Shown here one piece after another: positions 58,586-64,000 of a stretch of DNA of 64,000 bases. The stretch lies in contig NZ_SZVS01000003.1 in the NCBI RefSeq assembly GCF_007670255.1, forward strand, positions 248,001-312,000, given 5' to 3'. The stretch is from Paenarthrobacter nicotinovorans (GTDB lineage Bacteria > Actinomycetota > Actinomycetes > Actinomycetales > Micrococcaceae). The notes beneath the pieces are model-generated. The model was not told the origin of the DNA, searched no databases, and saw only the letters and a program-made list of their open reading frames with translations. Both the position numbers and the translations under genes were made by a program. Every line of letters starts with the position of its first letter. Position 1 is the first letter of the stretch.

Positions 58586-60304
58586 ATGACCGACACCAGC
58601 ACTGCTTCAGAGAACGCGCCGGACATCAAACCCCGCAGCCGGGCCGTCACCGATGGCATCCACGCCGCTCCTGCACGCGGCATGTTCAGGGCCGTCGGCA
58701 TGGGCGATGACGACTTTGCCAAACCCCAAATCGGCGTGGCGAGTTCGTGGAATGAAATCACCCCCTGCAACCTCTCCCTCAACCGTCTTGCGCAGGGCGC
58801 CAAGGAAGGCGTTCACGCAGGCGGCGGCTTCCCGATGCAGTTCGGCACCATCTCCGTGTCCGACGGAATCTCCATGGGCCACGAGGGCATGCACTTCTCG
58901 CTCGTCTCCCGCGAAGTCATTGCCGACTCCGTGGAAACGGTCATGCAGGCAGAACGCATTGACGGCTCCGTGCTGTTGGCCGGCTGTGACAAGTCCCTTC
59001 CGGGGATGCTCATGGCCGCTGCCCGCCTGGACCTCGCTTCGGTCTTTCTCTACGCCGGATCGATCATGCCCGGTTGGGTCAAGCTTGAGGACGGCTCGGA
59101 AAAGGAAGTCACCCTCATTGACGCTTTTGAAGCAGTCGGAGCCTGTGCAGCGGGCAAAATGAGCATGGAGGACCTCACCCGCATCGAAAAGGCCATCTGT
59201 CCGGGCGAAGGCGCCTGCGGCGGAATGTACACCGCCAACACCATGGCCTGCATCGGAGAGGCTCTTGGCATGTCCCTTCCCGGGTCTGCCGCGCCGCCGT
59301 CGGCAGACCGCCGTCGTGATGATTTCGCACGCAAGTCCGGCGAAGCGGTGGTGAACCTGCTGCGCCTTGGCATCACCGCCCGCGACATCATGACCAAGAA
59401 GGCCTTCGAGAATGCCATTGCGGTCACCATGGCCTTCGGTGGCTCCACCAACGCAGTGCTCCATCTTCTGGCCATCGCCCGAGAGGCGAACGTGGAACTG
59501 ACGCTGGATGACTTCAACCGGATCGGCGACAGGATCCCGCACCTGGGCGACCTCAAGCCTTTCGGCCGCTACGTCATGACCGACGTCGACAAGATCGGTG
59601 GCGTGCCGGTCATCATGAAGGCACTGCTCGACGCCGGGCTGCTGCATGGCGACTGCCTCACCGTGACGGGCAAGACCCTCGCCGAGAACCTCGCCTCGAT
59701 CAACCCGCCGGACCTCGACGGCAAGATCCTGCGCGCGCTCGACAACCCCATCCACAAGACCGGAGGCATCACCATCCTTCACGGTTCACTGGCACCTGAG
59801 GGTGCCGTGGTGAAGACCGCCGGCTTCGACGCCGACGTCTTTGAGGGAACTGCACGTGTGTTTGAGCGCGAACAGGGTGCGTTGGATGCCTTGGACAAGG
59901 GCGAAATCCACAAGGGTGATGTCGTCGTGATCCGCTACGAGGGTCCCAAGGGCGGGCCGGGAATGCGCGAAATGCTTGCCATCACCGGCGCCATCAAGGG
60001 CGCCGGCCTCGGGAAGGACGTCCTGCTCCTGACTGACGGCCGCTTCTCCGGAGGCACCACCGGTTTGTGCATCGGCCACGTCGCGCCCGAAGCGGTCGAC
60101 GGCGGTCCCATCGCCTTTGTGAAGGACGGCGACCGCATCCGCGTCGACATCGCTGCCCGCTCGTTCGACCTCCTGGTGGACGAAGCCGAACTCGAGTCCC
60201 GGAAAGAGGGCTGGCAGCCCCTGCCGGCAAAGTTCACCAAGGGCGTCCTGGCCAAGTACGCAAAGCTCGTCCACAGCGCCTCCACGGGGGCCTACTGCGG
60301 ATGA
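58586..60304 (+). CDS. ilvD: Dihydroxy-acid dehydratase
   Basis: A 572-residue iron-sulfur enzyme that dehydrates 2,3-dihydroxy acids to 2-oxo acids in valine, leucine and isoleucine synthesis. Cluster cysteines are visible in [19 protein letters not shown] and [26 protein letters not shown] and the C-terminal [19 protein letters not shown] are also present. It is complete, starts leaderless, and is transcribed apart from ilvBNC, which begins about 290 bp on. Confidence 0.97.
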   Translation: MTDTSTASENAPDIKPRSRAVTDGIHAAPARGMFRAVGMGDDDFAKPQIGVASSWNEITPCNLSLNRLAQGAKEGVHAGGGFPMQFGTISVSDGISMGHEGMHFSLVSREVIADSVETVMQAERIDGSVLLAGCDKSLPGMLMAAARLDLASVFLYAGSIMPGWVKLEDGSEKEVTLIDAFEAVGACAAGKMSMEDLTRIEKAICPGEGACGGMYTANTMACIGEALGMSLPGSAAPPSADRRRDDFARKSGEAVVNLLRLGITARDIMTKKAFENAIAVTMAFGGSTNAVLHLLAIAREANVELTLDDFNRIGDRIPHLGDLKPFGRYVMTDVDKIGGVPVIMKALLDAGLLHGDCLTVTGKTLAENLASINPPDLDGKILRALDNPIHKTGGITILHGSLAPEGAVVKTAGFDADVFEGTARVFEREQGALDALDKGEIHKGDVVVIRYEGPKGGPGMREMLAITGAIKGAGLGKDVLLLTDGRFSGGTTGLCIGHVAPEAVDGGPIAFVKDGDRIRVDIAARSFDLLVDEAELESRKEGWQPLPAKFTKGVLAKYAKLVHSASTGAYCG

Positions 60305-60359
60305 TGTCCTGCCAGTGACTCCGCTCCACCCGAGGGGCGGAGTCCGGCAGGCGGACATC
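60303..60359. terminator. Long imperfect hairpin after ilvD
   Basis: Nested matches GATGTC/GACATC, CCTGCC/GGCAGG and GACTCCGC/GCGGAGTC form an extended stem overlapping the end of ilvD. No T-run. Confidence 0.5.
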
Positions 60360-60370
60360 GCTGTCCAAAT

Positions 60371-60409
60371 AGTGAGATACGATGGTGCTCAATTGACACG
60401 TATCTCACT
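60371..60409. promoter_or_regulatory. Perfect 11-bp inverted repeat upstream of the ilvB leader
   Basis: AGTGAGATACG (60371-60381) is exactly inverted at 60399-60409, with 17 nt between. It could be a regulator site or a promoter element; the left arm contains TACGAT, a possible -10. Confidence 0.6.
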
Positions 60410-60428
60410 TTGAGGGAACACTGAACGC

Positions 60429-60482
60429 ATGATCACATTCGTTACCGTCGGCGTCGTCGTCCTTACCAAGCGCGTGGCTTAG
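60429..60482 (+). CDS. ilvBNC leader peptide, valine-rich
   Basis: A 17-codon ORF whose product holds six Val plus one Ile and one Leu, including three Val codons in a row at positions 9-11. GAGGGA lies about 11 nt upstream of the ATG. It sits before a classic terminator and the ilvB gene, so it is the sensing peptide of a branched-chain amino acid attenuator. Confidence 0.8.
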   Translation: MITFVTVGVVVLTKRVA

Positions 60483-60547
60483 CCCGACTGGTAACGAACC
60501 GTCACGCGCAAACCCCTCGAAGAGCCGGAAGGCTGAGGGGTTTTTTT
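60438..60547 (+). promoter_or_regulatory. ilvBNC attenuator: competing stems and terminator
   Basis: TTCGTTACC (60438-60446) inside the leader ORF is complementary to GGTAACGAA (60490-60498). GCGCGTG (60470-60476) is complementary to CACGCGC (60503-60509). A terminator follows at 60510-60547. Ribosome stalling on Val codons would free the second pairing. The exact switching scheme is inferred. Confidence 0.7.
60510..60547 (+). terminator. Attenuator terminator of ilvBNC
   Basis: AAACCCCTC pairs with GAGGGGTTT around an inner AGCC/GGCT stem and a GGAA loop, followed by a run of seven T. Confidence 0.9.
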
Positions 60548-60591
60548 ATTTGCAAGACCCACCATTTGTAGATCCACTAAGGAAGAGTCCG

Positions 60592-62496
60592 ATGAGCAAA
60601 GGATCGCCGATCAGCCCCTCGCTGATGGCTGCAAAGTCCGCTGGAGCCCACAAAGCTCCGGAAAAGGTCGACCGTACGGCTGAGGCCGTCGTCGTCGACG
60701 CTGCTGCACCTCTCTCTCCTGTACTTGGGCCGAACAACGTTGTACCCCCAACGGTGATGACCGGCTCGCAAGCAATTGTCCGTTCGCTCGAAGAACTCGG
60801 CGTGGACGATATTTTCGGTTTGCCCGGTGGCGCGATCCTGCCCACCTACGACCCCTTGATGGCCTCCAGCATGAATCACATCCTGGTCCGTCACGAACAG
60901 GGAGCCGGCCACGCCGCGCAAGGCTACGCCATGGTTACCGGACGGGTTGGCGTTTGCATCGCCACCTCGGGCCCCGGTGCCACCAACCTCGTTACCGCCA
61001 TCATGGATGCCCACATGGACTCCGTGCCGATGGTGGCCATCACCGGCCAGGTATCCAGTGGAGTCATCGGCACCGATGCCTTCCAGGAAGCCGACATCGT
61101 GGGCATCACCATGCCCATCACCAAGCACTCGTTCCTGGTGACCGACCCCAACGACATCCCGCATGTCATGGCCGAGGCCTTCCACCTGGCCTCCACCGGC
61201 CGGCCCGGTCCCGTCCTGGTGGACATCGCCAAGGACGCACAGGTGGGCCAGATGACATTCTCCTGGCCTCCGAAAGTGGACCTGCCTGGATACCGACCCG
61301 TGGTCCGCGGCCACAACAAGCAGGTACGTGAGGCTGCCAAGCTGATCGCTGCGGCCAGCAAGCCTGTCCTGTACGTCGGTGGCGGCGTGGTCAAGGGCCA
61401 CGCCTCCGCGGAGCTCATGGAGCTCGCTCTGGCTACCGGCGCCCCCGTGGTCACCACCCTCATGGCCCGCGGTGCGTTCCCCGACTCCCACCCCCAGCAT
61501 GTTGGCATGCCCGGCATGCACGGGTCGGTTTCGGCCGTTACGGCACTTCAGCAGGCTGATCTGCTGATCACCCTCGGCGCCCGGTTCGACGACCGCGTTA
61601 CCGGTGTTTTGAAGACCTTCGCCCCCTTTGCGAAGGTCATCCACGCTGACATCGACCCCGCTGAAATCTCAAAGAACCGGACGGCGGATGTCCCGATCGT
61701 AGGCTCGGTCAAGGAAATCATCCCGGAACTCACCGAGGCAGTGAAGACCCAGTTCGAGCTGAGCGGTGCACCGGACCTCGACTCCTGGTGGGCGTTCCTC
61801 GGCAACCTGCGCGAGACCTACCCGCTGGGTTGGACCGAGCCGGAAGACGGCCTGAGCGCGCCGCAGCGCGTGATCAAGCGCATCGGTGAGCTGACCGGAC
61901 CTGAAGGCATCTACGTTGCGGGCGTGGGCCAGCACCAGATGTGGGCTGCCCAGTTCATCAAGTACGAGCGTCCGCACGCCTGGTTGAACTCGGGTGGAGC
62001 AGGCACCATGGGCTATTCCGTACCTGCCGCCATGGGCGCCAAGGTCGGCGAACCGGACCGCGTGGTCTGGGCCATCGATGGTGACGGCTGCTTCCAGATG
62101 ACCAACCAGGAACTGGCCACCTGCGCCATCAACAACATCCCCATCAAGGTAGCCATCATCAACAACTCTTCGCTGGGCATGGTCCGCCAATGGCAGACCC
62201 TGTTCTACGAAGGCCGCTACTCCAACACGGACCTGAACACCGGCCATGACACCATCCGGATTCCGGACTTCGTCAAGCTGGCAGATGCCTACGGCTGCGC
62301 CGCACTGCGCTGCGAGCGTGACGAGGACATCGATGCGACCATCCAGAAGGCCCTTGAGATCAACGACCGTCCTGTGGTCATCGACTTCGTGGTGAGCCCC
62401 AACTCGATGGTCTGGCCGATGGTGCCCGCAGGCGTCAGCAATGACCAGATCCAGGTTGCCCGCAACATGACCCCGGAATGGGAAGAAGAGGACTAG
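60592..62496 (+). CDS. ilvB: Acetolactate synthase, large subunit
   Basis: A 634-residue thiamine-diphosphate enzyme catalysing the first common step of valine and leucine synthesis. Catalytic Glu102 lies in [15 protein letters not shown], and the thiamine motif is [15 protein letters not shown], ending in INN. An N-terminal extension of about 55 residues rich in Ala, Val and Ser precedes the catalytic fold. The ATG at 60592 has GGAAGAG 5 nt upstream. It is the first structural gene of ilvBNC and lies behind the attenuator. Confidence 0.96.
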   Translation: MSKGSPISPSLMAAKSAGAHKAPEKVDRTAEAVVVDAAAPLSPVLGPNNVVPPTVMTGSQAIVRSLEELGVDDIFGLPGGAILPTYDPLMASSMNHILVRHEQGAGHAAQGYAMVTGRVGVCIATSGPGATNLVTAIMDAHMDSVPMVAITGQVSSGVIGTDAFQEADIVGITMPITKHSFLVTDPNDIPHVMAEAFHLASTGRPGPVLVDIAKDAQVGQMTFSWPPKVDLPGYRPVVRGHNKQVREAAKLIAAASKPVLYVGGGVVKGHASAELMELALATGAPVVTTLMARGAFPDSHPQHVGMPGMHGSVSAVTALQQADLLITLGARFDDRVTGVLKTFAPFAKVIHADIDPAEISKNRTADVPIVGSVKEIIPELTEAVKTQFELSGAPDLDSWWAFLGNLRETYPLGWTEPEDGLSAPQRVIKRIGELTGPEGIYVAGVGQHQMWAAQFIKYERPHAWLNSGGAGTMGYSVPAAMGAKVGEPDRVVWAIDGDGCFQMTNQELATCAINNIPIKVAIINNSSLGMVRQWQTLFYEGRYSNTDLNTGHDTIRIPDFVKLADAYGCAALRCERDEDIDATIQKALEINDRPVVIDFVVSPNSMVWPMVPAGVSNDQIQVARNMTPEWEEED

Positions 62497-62498
62497 GC

Positions 62499-63011
62499 AT
62501 GACCCGTCACACACTGTCCGTTCTGGTAGAAGACAAGCCCGGCGTACTGACCCGCGTGGCCAGCCTCTTTGCCCGGCGTGCGTTCAACATCAACTCCCTG
62601 GCTGTGGGACCCACCGAGGTTCCCGGCATGTCCCGCATGACAGTGGTCGTCGACGCCGACGGCGACTTGATCGAGCAGGTCACCAAGCAGCTCAACAAGT
62701 TGGTCAACGTGATCAAGATTGTTGAACTGACTTCTGAATCTTCCGTACAACGCGACCACATCCTGGTCAAGGTACGTGCGGATGCCGCGACACGTCTGCA
62801 GGTTACCCAGGCTGCAGACCTGTTCCGTGCCGCCGTCGTCGACGTGTCCACAGACTCGTTGGTGATCGAGGCAACCGGTACCCCCGAGAAGCTCGCCGCA
62901 CTCCTGTCAGTGCTCGAGCCATTCGGCATCCGTGAAATCGTGCAGTCCGGCACCTTGGCCGTTGGACGGGGATCCCGCTCCATGAGTGACAGGGCGCTTC
63001 GCTCCGCGTGA
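62499..63011 (+). CDS. ilvN: Acetolactate synthase, small regulatory subunit
   Basis: A 170-residue subunit that gives valine feedback control and full activity to IlvB. The N-terminal ACT domain opens with LSVLVEDKPGVLTRVASLF and continues FNINSLAVGPTEVPG. The second domain carries GTPEKLAALLSVLEPFGIREIVQSG. The ATG at 62499 begins 2 bp after the ilvB stop, so they are coupled. Complete. Confidence 0.96.
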   Translation: MTRHTLSVLVEDKPGVLTRVASLFARRAFNINSLAVGPTEVPGMSRMTVVVDADGDLIEQVTKQLNKLVNVIKIVELTSESSVQRDHILVKVRADAATRLQVTQAADLFRAAVVDVSTDSLVIEATGTPEKLAALLSVLEPFGIREIVQSGTLAVGRGSRSMSDRALRSA

Positions 63012-63064
63012 GCAATGCCTACGCGGGCAGTGCCCAGTACCGCAGCACCACAATCAATATCTAA

Positions 63065-64000
<936 letters not shown>

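Overview
The window is high-GC, densely packed actinobacterial chromosome. Gene content and order (DUF3039 - helicase - pncA/pncB - clpS - DUF2017 - murI - MBL hydrolase - rph - rdgB; nrtR-nadABC; ilvD / ilvBNC with a valine-rich leader), the many GTG starts and the style of the -10 boxes all point to an Arthrobacter/Paenarthrobacter-type member of the Micrococcaceae. That assignment is inferred from content and style, not from a search. No phage, insertion sequence, integrase or CRISPR array is visible. This is mostly core chromosome with interspersed accessory transporters and regulators.

Layout. 1-9.7 kb: the 3' end of nagB, a DUF3039 protein, a superfamily 2 helicase, the nicotinamide salvage pair pncA/pncB on the minus strand, then the clpS-DUF2017 and murI-MBL-rph-rdgB plus-strand runs, closed by a bidirectional terminator against a DedA protein. 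9.8-19 kb: an exonuclease-BRCT protein, a repeat-rich spacer, a DUF4395 protein, an ADP-ribosylglycohydrolase, two DUF202 proteins, an aquaporin and sbcDC. 19-33 kb: a catabolic and transport region holding an MFS exporter with an unusual 5' leader, an AraC/FeaR-like regulator facing an APC permease followed by MoaF, an IclR regulator facing an MHS symporter, and a minus-strand 2-oxo-acid dehydrogenase operon (E1 alpha, E1 beta, free lipoyl protein, alpha/beta hydrolase) beside another APC permease and an Lrp-type regulator. 33.3-39.3 kb: the complete de novo NAD operon nrtR-nadA-nadB-nadC-cysteine desulfurase. 39.3-53.4 kb: mixed membrane, secreted and redox genes (GtrA, FAH-family hydrolase, DM13 protein, ion permease, DUF1684, lipoprotein, transglutaminase, MarR-LLM oxidoreductase operon, RND pump, mqo, peptide-binding lipoprotein). 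53.5-57.4 kb: tRNA-Leu, bcp, a leaderless MarR gene, two tRNA-Lys copies, a PQQ-type sugar dehydrogenase and a membrane-anchored acidic protein. 57.5-64 kb: a LysR regulator and branched-chain amino acid biosynthesis (ilvD, leader peptide with attenuator, ilvB, ilvN, and ilvC running off the end).

Functional links. NAD is covered twice: salvage by pncA/pncB and de novo synthesis by nadABC under an NrtR-type repressor whose Nudix box has lost two glutamates. Branched-chain amino acid synthesis appears to be controlled by ribosome-mediated attenuation. The 2-oxo-acid dehydrogenase operon carries its lipoyl domain and its alpha/beta hydrolase as two separate genes, whereas AcoC-type acetoin dehydrogenase subunits carry both on one chain.

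The strongest window-wide pattern is leaderless transcription. For 18 genes on both strands a TAnnnT hexamer sits exactly 6 or 7 nt upstream of the start codon, with no Shine-Dalgarno sequence. That pattern also decides several starts. Other structures worth following up are a 4-copy, 32-bp-period repeat set between 10.85 and 11.05 kb, a nested hairpin with a 4-codon upstream ORF before the MFS gene, and a 59-nt imperfect palindrome at 40.7 kb.
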